Source: CAZHJE01 sp964532965
Lineage (GTDB): Bacteria > Patescibacteriota > WWE3 > UBA101185 > UBA10185
DNA: 64,000 nucleotides
Assembly: GCA_964532965.1 (NCBI GenBank)
Contig: CAZHJE010000001.1
Span: 1-64,000, forward strand
Direction: 5' to 3'
In this document: piece by piece, positions 44,873 to 52,986 of the stretch
How the letters are laid out: every line of letters starts with the position of its first letter
How positions within the stretch are numbered: the first letter of the stretch is position 1
The notes under the pieces: generated by a model
Database searches by the model: none
Seen by the model: the letters and a program-made list of their open reading frames with translations, nothing else
Told to the model about the DNA's origin: nothing
Position numbers and translations under genes: made by a program

Positions 44873-46270
44873 TTATTTTAGCTTAATATGTAACTCATCA
44901 AGAAGTGAATATTCTACATCAGAAGGGGCGTCCATTACTGCAGTTTTACCAGAGGATGTCATTGGAAATGCTATTGTTTCTTTTAGTGAGCTCGCATTTG
45001 CTAAAAGCATAACAAGCCTATCAATACCAAGCGCAATACCCCCATGTGGAGGAGTACCAAGTTCAAATGCCTCAAGCATGTGCCCAACACTCTGGTGTAT
45101 TTCCATGTCAGAATAACCCATTATTTTAAATGTTGTTTTAAGCACCTCCGGATCATGCGCTCGAATACTACCACCACCAACCTCATACCCATTGCATACT
45201 AAATCATATTGTGTGGTTAATATTTTATCAATGTTTTCTTGCAACATGTGCATTTGGATGTAATCTGAAATAGGAGCGCTAAATGGATTATGTGTAAAAG
45301 TCCAACCACTTTTTCCATCTAGTACTTCGGCGGTATCTGTTTTATCTACTTGTTTAAAAAATGGAAAATTAATTACCCATGCAAATGCTAATACATTAGC
45401 TTTTTTTTCTTCATCTGTTCGTAAATCAAATTTATCTGCACCGTATTTTTTTATTGCCTCTTCGTACGATATTACTGGGAATGTACTATCTTTTAATATT
45501 GCTCCAGTGGCTGTAATTGATTTTTTTACTATATCCTCAACAATAGTCATAACATCTTCTCTTGATACAAAACTTGCTTCAAGATCAAGCTGTGTAAATT
45601 CATACCCTCTGTCTGCTCTTAAATCCTCATCTCGTATACAACGCGCAACTTGAAAATACCTTTCAATACCTGCTGTCATTAGTAATTGTTTATATTGTTG
45701 CGGACTTTGAGGCAACGCATAAAATTTCCCAGGATTATGTCTTGATGGAACAATGAAATCTCTTGCGCCTTCTTTGGTAGATTTTGTAAGCATTGGAGTT
45801 TCTACTTCTACAAAATCTTTCTCGTACAGATTATTTCTCAAGTTTTTTATGAGGTCTGATCGCATCCTAAGTATTTCTTGCATTCTATCTCTGCGTAAAT
45901 CTAGGTAGCGATATTTTAACCTAATCTCTTCACTAATTTCTAAGCCATCTGTGTCAATTGGCATTGGTAATTCTTTTGATTTGTTTAATACGGTATATTC
46001 TTTTACCTCTAATTCAATATTCCCTGTAAGCAGTGTGTCATTCTTCATTGAGTCTGGGCGTTCTTTTACAATACCAATTATTTCAACAACTGATTCTACA
46101 GATACTTCAGATAGCATTTTTACACCAACGCATTGAATAAGCCCTGTTCTATCTTTTAAATCAATGAATGTTATTTTTCCATGATCTCTTTTTGTATGCA
46201 CCCAACCTTTGAGTATCACATCCTCACCAATTTTAGTTAATGTATCTTTAATTAATGTTCTTTCAGTCAT
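44873..46270 (-). CDS. aspS: Aspartate--tRNA ligase, bacterial type lacking the GAD domain
   Basis: 465 residues, about 120 shorter than usual bacterial enzymes. The N-terminal OB fold (GWVHTKRDHGKITFIDLKDR) and class II motifs are bacterial in style: motif 2 QVARCIRDEDLRADRGYEFTQ (about 207-227) and motif 3 GIALGIDRLVML. Between YGADKFDLR and WVINFPFF (about 276-304) only some 13 residues remain where the GAD insertion normally sits. It charges tRNA-Asp (possibly also tRNA-Asn). It follows recJ by 9 nt. Confidence 0.93.
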   Translation of the reverse strand: MTERTLIKDTLTKIGEDVILKGWVHTKRDHGKITFIDLKDRTGLIQCVGVKMLSEVSVESVVEIIGIVKERPDSMKNDTLLTGNIELEVKEYTVLNKSKELPMPIDTDGLEISEEIRLKYRYLDLRRDRMQEILRMRSDLIKNLRNNLYEKDFVEVETPMLTKSTKEGARDFIVPSRHNPGKFYALPQSPQQYKQLLMTAGIERYFQVARCIRDEDLRADRGYEFTQLDLEASFVSREDVMTIVEDIVKKSITATGAILKDSTFPVISYEEAIKKYGADKFDLRTDEEKKANVLAFAWVINFPFFKQVDKTDTAEVLDGKSGWTFTHNPFSAPISDYIQMHMLQENIDKILTTQYDLVCNGYEVGGGSIRAHDPEVLKTTFKIMGYSDMEIHQSVGHMLEAFELGTPPHGGIALGIDRLVMLLANASSLKETIAFPMTSSGKTAVMDAPSDVEYSLLDELHIKLK

Positions 46271-46279
46271 ATTTTCCGA

Positions 46280-47947
46280 TTATCTATTCGAAATGCGTAC
46301 ATCTACTAAATGTAAGTCTATATAACTTTTACCGTTATATTGACTTTCACGCACCTTGTAAATTATATCGACATTATCTCCGACTTTAGGCATAAAATCA
46401 ATCATATCTTTAAAATTAAAGAGGATCGCCTTAAAAAACATATCTACAGTTGGATCATATAATCTTAGCGTCAAATGGCTACTTTCTTTTCCAACAATAT
46501 TCGTACCAACTATAGCAACATTTTCTGAAAGAAACGTTGGTTCAAAATTGCCCATTCCATATGGTTTTAATTTTTTTAGGTCATTAAGCAATGTCATATC
46601 TGCAAATTTTATAGGTAACTTAAGATCAATATCAATTGTAGAAATTAACAACTCATCAGCTATGTTTTTTTCAAAATATTCTTCCAAGGTTTGTTTTAAA
46701 AGATCTATTTTTTCTGTTTCTATAGTAAAGCCTGCCGCCATGGGATGCCCGCCAACATTTATAAATAAATCTTCATATTTTCTTAGCACCTCTATTATAT
46801 TTATCGTTGCGACTGATCTCACAGATCCTTTTGAGTGATTGCCATCTATACTAATAACAATTGAAGGGCGGGAATATTTTTGCACTATGCGTGAGGCTAC
46901 AAGCCCAATAATACCCTCATGAAATTCTTTATGTGCAGAAATGATAATTTTTGGTATTTTTTCATTATCTTTAAACGTAACTAAGTCATACATTTCACTA
47001 GTTTTTTGTTGTCTTGAATCATTTGCTTTTGTAATTTTTAACACTTGTTCTTTTAATGCATTTACATCTTTTTCGATAAGCATTTTTAAAGAATCAGTTG
47101 CATCTGCCATTCGCCCTGTAGCATTTAATTGTGGGCCTATTATCCAGCCCAAGTCGTATGTTCCCACCTCCCTATTTAAAATCCCCAATTCATTAAATAA
47201 TATTTCTAAACCATATGGAGGTTTCGTATTTAATATAGTCAATGCCTCTTTAACAATCGCTCTGTTAAAATCAATTAGTGGAAAAACATCAGTTACTGTG
47301 GCAATGCCCGCAAGTGCTATAGAACTTGTGTCTTTTGAACCTATCGCTTTAGACAATATCCACGAAATAGTAGTCCCAACAATGGTGTCATTCCACAAGA
47401 GAACATCTGGTCTTGGTACATTATGTGGCTTTTGATGGTGATCTGTAAGAATAATCTTATAACCTAGCGATTTAATATAATCAATCTCTTCAAATGAAGT
47501 AATACCACTATCTACAGTAATAAAAAGAATATCATGCGGCAATTTGGAATATTTATTTTCTAAAATCTTGAACATAGCTTTTATTGAAGCCATTGATAAA
47601 CCATAACCATGTTCAAATCTATTTGGGATAAAAGTGTATACATGTGGGTAATTTAACTCGTATTTTAGTGTGTTATAAATCACACTTGTAGCACAAACAC
47701 CATCAGAATCATAATCTCCGTGAATAATTATTGGGATGTTTTGTGATATACACGTGTGAATTAATTCTTTTGAAGCTTTTAAAGCTTTTTTAAATTCACT
47801 TGGTAACTGCTCAATATATGTAAGCAGCGCTGGCGGATTTAAAAAAGTATCCGCCTGTTCTTTTGATATTATCCCCCTATTATTTAGCAAGAGCTGAAGG
47901 ATTGAATTATTGTCAGTAACTGTATTTAATACATTCCAGTGTTTCAT
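46280..47947 (-). CDS. recJ: Single-stranded-DNA exonuclease RecJ
   Basis: 555 residues. A 5'-3' exonuclease of the DHH family in recombination and repair. HGDYDSDGVCATS (motif I), ITVDSG, LTDHHQ (the DHH motif), then the DHHA1 domain with NVGGHPMAAGFTIE, and a C-terminal OB domain. I start it at the ATG at 47947: the longer frame would overlap secF and has no RecJ homology by eye. Confidence 0.92.
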   Translation of the reverse strand: MKHWNVLNTVTDNNSILQLLLNNRGIISKEQADTFLNPPALLTYIEQLPSEFKKALKASKELIHTCISQNIPIIIHGDYDSDGVCATSVIYNTLKYELNYPHVYTFIPNRFEHGYGLSMASIKAMFKILENKYSKLPHDILFITVDSGITSFEEIDYIKSLGYKIILTDHHQKPHNVPRPDVLLWNDTIVGTTISWILSKAIGSKDTSSIALAGIATVTDVFPLIDFNRAIVKEALTILNTKPPYGLEILFNELGILNREVGTYDLGWIIGPQLNATGRMADATDSLKMLIEKDVNALKEQVLKITKANDSRQQKTSEMYDLVTFKDNEKIPKIIISAHKEFHEGIIGLVASRIVQKYSRPSIVISIDGNHSKGSVRSVATINIIEVLRKYEDLFINVGGHPMAAGFTIETEKIDLLKQTLEEYFEKNIADELLISTIDIDLKLPIKFADMTLLNDLKKLKPYGMGNFEPTFLSENVAIVGTNIVGKESSHLTLRLYDPTVDMFFKAILFNFKDMIDFMPKVGDNVDIIYKVRESQYNGKSYIDLHLVDVRISNR

Positions 47948-47964
47948 ATAACTAACTTCTTTTT

Positions 47965-48879
47965 TTACACTGTCTTTTCCCAATATACAAGAAACGGGCT
48001 TGCTACAAAAATAGAAGAATATACACCTGAGAGAATACCAATAAATAGTGCAAGTATAAAATACTTTATCGTAATTCCACCAAATAATAATAAGCACAAA
48101 AGAACTAATAATACTGTAAATGATGATGCAATTGATCTGCGTAATGTCTCTGATAAAGATAGACCAACTATTTCTTCAAAAGATTTACCTTTTTTAAACC
48201 TAAGCATGTTTTCCCTTATCCTATCAAAAACAACTATAGTGTCATTTACCGAAAAACCAATAACAGTTAGTATAGCGGTAATAAATAGTAAATCTATTTC
48301 CACAGCATAAAACTTGCCTAAAAAAGCAAATACGCCAAATACAATAAGTACGTCATGGATCATTGCTAAAAGAGCGCTTATACCAAACTTATAGCTCTTA
48401 TATGGAGCAGGGATATTTTTAAATGCATACGAAATGTATGCAAGTATGCCTAAGAACGACAAAAAAAGAGCAATAATTGATTTTTTAATAGCATCATACC
48501 CAAGCACAGCACCAATCAATTCAAAAGATGTTTTTTGATATGTGTAATCTTTAAAAGTATTAAGATATAAATCGACTTCAGCTAATTTAAGTTCATCAAA
48601 TGTTCTGGTAGTTACATCTATAGTATTGCCTTTAAATGATAAACTTATTATATCTACACCTATGGTCTGAAATGTGTCCCGTACCCTATTTATAATTATT
48701 TCTTCATCTAATAAGGTGGTTACGCTATTATTATTTGAAGCAACTACATAGGTAATTTTAGAACCACCCGTAAAATCAATTGAGAAATTTAAGCTAAACA
48801 GTATTAAAGACAAAATGCTAAACAAAATAAGCGCTAAAGATAGTAACATGTACACTTTTTTGTATTTAAGTATATTCAT
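47965..48879 (-). CDS. secF: Protein translocase subunit SecF
   Basis: 304 residues, six membrane helices. The SecF signature at the first helix end (FSLNFSIDFTGGSKI) and VIGFSVNDTIVVFDRIREN (about 205-223) are present. With SecD it uses the proton or sodium gradient to pull proteins outward after SecYEG. ATGA-type 4-nt overlap with secD. Confidence 0.93.
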   Translation of the reverse strand: MNILKYKKVYMLLSLALILFSILSLILFSLNFSIDFTGGSKITYVVASNNNSVTTLLDEEIIINRVRDTFQTIGVDIISLSFKGNTIDVTTRTFDELKLAEVDLYLNTFKDYTYQKTSFELIGAVLGYDAIKKSIIALFLSFLGILAYISYAFKNIPAPYKSYKFGISALLAMIHDVLIVFGVFAFLGKFYAVEIDLLFITAILTVIGFSVNDTIVVFDRIRENMLRFKKGKSFEEIVGLSLSETLRRSIASSFTVLLVLLCLLLFGGITIKYFILALFIGILSGVYSSIFVASPFLVYWEKTV

Positions 48880-50288
48880 ATAATCTTTTTCTTAAAGTTA
48901 AATATATTCTTTAACATAAACCTTTTGTCTTTATCCATTTTAAATATTGTTATTAATGTTCTAACAACAAACAATGCGCTAAAAAGCGACACAATTACTC
49001 CTATTGCTAATGTGACAGCAAACCCTCTGATTGTACCTGTGCCCAAGTAAAAAAGAATAAGTGCAGTTAACAAAGACGAAACATTAGAATCTTTTATAGA
49101 CGGCCATGCACGCTTAAACCCTTCGGCAATTGCCACACTTTGTGGTTTACCCTTTATAAACTCCTCTTTTACTCTTTCGAATATTAATATGTTTGCGTCT
49201 ATTGCAACCCCAATTGAAAGTATAAACCCAGCTATTCCGGGTAAGGTTAAAACTACAGGGATTAGTTTAAACAAAGACAGCATTATTAAACTATAAAGTA
49301 CAAGTGCGAAATCAGCTATTAGCCCCAGTCTTCCGTATAGGAGTACCATAAATAAAAGAATTAAAAACACCGCTAGAATACCTGCAAAAAAACTTGCACG
49401 TACCGAAGACTCTCCAAGTGTAGCACCAATAGCCTCTTGACTTAATATTTGTACAGGAACTGGTAGGGCGCCCGCGCGTATTTGCAGACTTAAATTTTGT
49501 GCAGTTTCTAAATCGAAATTACCACTAATTACAGGGTCACCAAATATACCTTCTGCAAGATCAGAACTTACAACAGGCATTGCAAGCGGTACTTGTTCGT
49601 CATTAAAAAAAAGCGCAATAGGTTTATTTATATTTTGTTTTGCAAGCTCTCCAAATTTAGTACGACCATCATCTGAAAATTTGAGTTGCACCTGTGGAGA
49701 ACTCGATACCTCGTTTTGTGGAAACAAAATATCTACACCAATTAAATCGGCACCTGAAACATTTGAATCTGCCCAGACAGTTGGATTAAAATAGTATTCA
49801 GAAAATTTACTCTCATCCCATACAACACCAGGAGCTAACTGCCTAAATTGTAATTGTGCTGTCTGCCCAATAATGGATACTGCAGATCTAACATCTGTGA
49901 CACCAGGAATTTCTACCACTATCCTATAATCATTTCCTGATTTCGTTGTAACAATATATGGTTCTGAAACTCCTAGATAATTCACACGTCTTTCAATAAC
50001 ACCTTTTGCAGCCTCAATTGCATTTTGTTTGTCTAAATCTGTAACCTTAGACATATCAGCCTGAAGTACAATCCTGACACCTCCGCTCAGATCTAAACCT
50101 TTTTTAAAATCTACCATGTCCAAAACAATTTTATTATTAAACAAATTTATATAATACCCACCTATGCTTGTGTCTATATTAAAATACGAACTATTGAACT
50201 TAATTGGAATGCGTGGTAAAGATATCAAAAAAGATAGCAAAAATACTATTGATATTAATAATACTCTAAAGTGCGTTTTCTTAAACAT
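48876..50288 (-). CDS. secD: Protein translocase subunit SecD
   Basis: 470 residues with the first helix, a periplasmic P1 domain containing FKKGLDLSGGVRIVLQ (about 62-76) and VIERRVNYLGVSEPYI, and a C-terminal six-helix RND-type domain with IGVAIDANILIFERVKEE (about 360-377). It forms a complex with SecF. The periplasmic part is shorter than in Proteobacteria, as is usual outside that group. Confidence 0.94.
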   Translation of the reverse strand: MFKKTHFRVLLISIVFLLSFLISLPRIPIKFNSSYFNIDTSIGGYYINLFNNKIVLDMVDFKKGLDLSGGVRIVLQADMSKVTDLDKQNAIEAAKGVIERRVNYLGVSEPYIVTTKSGNDYRIVVEIPGVTDVRSAVSIIGQTAQLQFRQLAPGVVWDESKFSEYYFNPTVWADSNVSGADLIGVDILFPQNEVSSSPQVQLKFSDDGRTKFGELAKQNINKPIALFFNDEQVPLAMPVVSSDLAEGIFGDPVISGNFDLETAQNLSLQIRAGALPVPVQILSQEAIGATLGESSVRASFFAGILAVFLILLFMVLLYGRLGLIADFALVLYSLIMLSLFKLIPVVLTLPGIAGFILSIGVAIDANILIFERVKEEFIKGKPQSVAIAEGFKRAWPSIKDSNVSSLLTALILFYLGTGTIRGFAVTLAIGVIVSLFSALFVVRTLITIFKMDKDKRFMLKNIFNFKKKII

Positions 50289-50294
50289 AAATAT

Positions 50295-50873
50295 TTACAA
50301 TGATGTTAATTCTTCTTCGTCGCCAATCAAAATTGTTCTACCTTGCGACAAAACTTTTGAAATAAATTGATCATTCTTTCTCTTTCTAAATATAAATTCA
50401 TCTTCGCCCATTACTGAATAATGAATGTTTTTATTTAAAATAACTTCATTTTCCTTTACAATTTTTTCTAATAAATCAAAGTCTACACTGCCGACAATAA
50501 ATAAATCTACATCAAGTACTGTTGAAGGCTCGTTTCTAGAAAATCTTCTTGCCAAAAGCGCATACTTAATATTACCAAGTGCCTTTCGATTTGATAGTAT
50601 GGATTCTCCTAGATTGGTCTCTTTGGCAACTAAAGATAGCAGCTCAGGATAATATATCGAAGAAGTATCAACAGTATAGTATAAACGATTACTGCTTTGT
50701 CTTTTTTTTAAAAGACCAATACCAGTTAACCTCTCGAGTTCTCTTCTAATAGCATTTATCTCTGTATTCAACTCTCTAACAATAGCCCTAACATGTAATG
50801 CCTTGTCGGGATTAGGTAACATTAGTTTTAGCATGTTTACACGTACTTCTGATACAAATATATCTTTTAACAT
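50295..50873 (-). CDS. wHTH plus minimal nucleotidyltransferase-like protein
   Basis: 192 residues. Residues about 5-75 look like an ArsR-type winged helix (HVRAIVRELNTEINAIRRELERLTGIGLLKK). Residues about 95-180 resemble a MNT-type nucleotidyltransferase: the strand VLDVDLFIVGS keeps the DxD acids, but the GS motif that should come about ten residues earlier is lost (LLARRF instead). It may thus be a regulator whose NTase domain only binds ligand. It is 6 nt from secD and so is in the secDF operon. Confidence 0.6.
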   Translation of the reverse strand: MLKDIFVSEVRVNMLKLMLPNPDKALHVRAIVRELNTEINAIRRELERLTGIGLLKKRQSSNRLYYTVDTSSIYYPELLSLVAKETNLGESILSNRKALGNIKYALLARRFSRNEPSTVLDVDLFIVGSVDFDLLEKIVKENEVILNKNIHYSVMGEDEFIFRKRKNDQFISKVLSQGRTILIGDEEELTSL

Positions 50874-50914
50874 ATTAATTAAGGGGCAGTTTATGAAACT
50901 TAGTACTTATACTT

Positions 50915-51940
50915 TTAGTATTTAACTTGGTCAAGATTCCTATCTGGTACTATACTGATCCAGAATTTACCTCTATTAAATTTAATTTCATTTCCATTTT
51001 CATCATAAAAAAAGGTACGTGAGTCTCTGTCTTTTTTTGCCCAAGTAATCTTAGTAACAGCACCATCCATAAATACTAAACCTGATCCACTTCCTAGCAG
51101 TTCATACTCCAATCTATTTTTATCATCACCTGCAATATTACTTTCGGTAGCAAATTGTACTATAACATTCTTAACTTTAATTTGTTCGTTAGTTTCGCGG
51201 TCAACATGCGGCACAGGATTACCTGTTTCATCATACCCTGTAAATCTAAGGTAGGAATTTGTTTCTTTATTCCATTTCCAAATNNNNNNNNNNNNNNNNN
51301 NNNNNNNNNNNNNNNNNNNNNNNNNNNNNNNNNNNNNNNNNNNNNNNNNNNNNNNNNNNNNNNNNNNNNNNNNNNNNNNNNNNAGGCTGCGTACTGGCCA
51401 TGTGTCTATAGCTTCAAGCGCCTGCGGAGAATAGCCTTCGTGCATTAACATTGCGTCACCCATTTCTTTAACAATTGTTAAATAGTAAGTTCTTGTACTT
51501 CTAATTGGTCCAATTTTCTCAGGTGTACTTGACAAAAAAAATGTTAAAAATCTGGTAATACCTCCTTCGGCAACTAATTCATATACTACATCAGCATCTA
51601 CTAGACCCGATTGTGGCCTAGCATCTAAATGATTGTTTATCATCACACCTAACGGGCGTGTGTTTACCCACGATGTTGCATCGGACTCAGTAAAAAGTTC
51701 GCCTGTTAGAGGATTTTCGATTGTCCTTTTATTATTTGTAGTAGTGTTATTACCATTGGATAAAGGACTTATAAAATTACCAGCACCGTTTTTTATAACA
51801 AAAAAATACACTAAAACACTTAACACTGTTGCTAGTGCCATTCCCAGTACCACAAATACTATGATCTTCTTTTTGGAAGAAAGTTTATTGCTGTTTTCAT
51901 TTTGCAATATTGTACTAGTAGGAATGTTATTATTAATCAT
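50915..51940 (-). CDS. DUF3048 (YerB-like) membrane-anchored protein, interrupted by gap
   Basis: An N-terminal helix (about 28-50) is followed by an outside domain. PLGVMINNHLDARPQSGLVDADVVYELVAEGGITRFLTFF and IGPIRSTRTYYLTIVKEMGD in parts are diagnostic of DUF3048; after the gap, VPHVDRETNEQIKVKNVIVQF is the start of the C-terminal DUF3048 module. 100 N separate the halves, so the true gap, probably larger, removes part of the centre. B. subtilis YerB is a lipoprotein of unknown function; this one seems to be helix-anchored instead. Confidence 0.82.
   Translation of the reverse strand: MINNNIPTSTILQNENSNKLSSKKKIIVFVVLGMALATVLSVLVYFFVIKNGAGNFISPLSNGNNTTTNNKRTIENPLTGELFTESDATSWVNTRPLGVMINNHLDARPQSGLVDADVVYELVAEGGITRFLTFFLSSTPEKIGPIRSTRTYYLTIVKEMGDAMLMHEGYSPQALEAIDTWPVRSXXXXXXXXXXXXXXXXXXXXXXXXXXXXXXXXXXIWKWNKETNSYLRFTGYDETGNPVPHVDRETNEQIKVKNVIVQFATESNIAGDDKNRLEYELLGSGSGLVFMDGAVTKITWAKKDRDSRTFFYDENGNEIKFNRGKFWISIVPDRNLDQVKY
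51284..51383. other. Assembly gap (100 N)
   Basis: Exactly 100 N inside the DUF3048 gene. The frames on both sides happen to agree if the gap is taken as 100, but the domain suggests more sequence is missing. Confidence 0.97.
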
Positions 51941-51949
51941 ACTGGTAAA

Positions 51950-51978
51950 ATTATATTATTGAGTACATTAATTGTCTA
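51950..51978 (-). promoter_or_regulatory. Promoter of the DUF3048 gene
   Basis: TAGACA (51973-51978), 17-bp spacer, consensus TATAAT (51950-51955), then nine bases to the ATG at 51940. The -35 overlaps the prfB stop region. Leader of about 0-2 nt. Confidence 0.5.
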
Positions 51979-52986
51979 TAGTCTAATTCCAGCTTCAATG
52001 AATTCTATAAGCCCACCATCAAGAACAGCCTCAGGATTAGTACTTTCAATACCAGTTCGTAAATCTTTAACTAACTTGTATGGATGAAGTACATAGTTTC
52101 TAATCTGGTTTCCCCAACCAGGTGTTTTATATATACCTTTAAGTTTTTCTTTTTCTGCTTCTATTTTTTCGAGCTCTAAAGAATATAATTTAGATTTTAA
52201 TATTTTTAACGCATGTTCTCTATTTTTGCCTTGATACCGTTCTGTTTGGCATTCGACAACAATTCCTGTCGGTTTATGTTTTATTCTAACTGCAGTAGAA
52301 ACTTTATTGACGTTTTGGCCCCCAGAACCACTTGACCGAAAAGCATCAAATTCTAAATCATCATCTTTAATCTCTATTTCAACATCTTCATTCAATAGGG
52401 GAATCACTTCGACAAGTGCAAAAGACGTTTGTCTAAGACTATCTGAGTTAAATGGAGACTGCCGAACAAGTCTATGGACACCAGCTTCGTGCTTTAAAAA
52501 ACCATATGCAAACATACCAAGTACTTCAAAAGAAACACTTTTTAAGCCTGCTTCTTCGCCTTGTGTTTCTGAAATTAAATATATTTTCCACCCACGTTGT
52601 TCTGCAAATCTTGTATACATTCTATAAAGCATAGAAACCCAATCCATAGCATCAGTACCGCCTTGCCCGGCGTGTATCGATATTATTGCAGCATCTTTAT
52701 CGTGCTTTGCTGATAAAAACGATTTAATTTCAAGTTTTTTTATTTCGGTTTCAAATGTTTCAAAGTCTTCTTCAGTAAGATAAAGTTCTAATAAGTCGTA
52801 GTCTTCTATATCTTTTTTTAACTGCGCTAAATCTTGCGATATTTTTTGCCCAAGCTCCCATTCTTTCCATATGGTTTCATCAGCCAACTCTTTTTCTAAT
52901 TGAGCTATTTTTTCTTTTTTTTCTTCTATCTGAAGGGTTTGTTTTAAATTTTCTAATCTTTCCTGGTATTCTGACATATTATTCAT
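51976..52986 (-). CDS. prfB: Peptide chain release factor 2
   Basis: 336 residues. It reads UGA and UAA: the SPF recognition tripeptide is in [12 protein letters not shown] and the peptidyl-hydrolysis GGQ in [11 protein letters not shown]. It is encoded in one frame with no internal UGA, so the autoregulatory frameshift found in most bacterial prfB genes is absent. The ATG at 52986 (8-nt ATGAATAA overlap with the AAA+ gene) or the one at 52977 may be used. Confidence 0.93.
   Translation of the reverse strand: MNNMSEYQERLENLKQTLQIEEKKEKIAQLEKELADETIWKEWELGQKISQDLAQLKKDIEDYDLLELYLTEEDFETFETEIKKLEIKSFLSAKHDKDAAIISIHAGQGGTDAMDWVSMLYRMYTRFAEQRGWKIYLISETQGEEAGLKSVSFEVLGMFAYGFLKHEAGVHRLVRQSPFNSDSLRQTSFALVEVIPLLNEDVEIEIKDDDLEFDAFRSSGSGGQNVNKVSTAVRIKHKPTGIVVECQTERYQGKNREHALKILKSKLYSLELEKIEAEKEKLKGIYKTPGWGNQIRNYVLHPYKLVKDLRTGIESTNPEAVLDGGLIEFIEAGIRL

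Noticed and set aside
46941..47435. 164-codon plus-strand frame opposite recJ
   Set aside because: Antisense to a well-supported RecJ coding region, with no recognisable domain.
48000..48097. N-terminal extension of RecJ to 48097
   Set aside because: It would overlap secF by more than 100 nt and reads as an odd Cys/aromatic-rich stretch; the ATG at 47947 leaves a normal 17-nt spacing.
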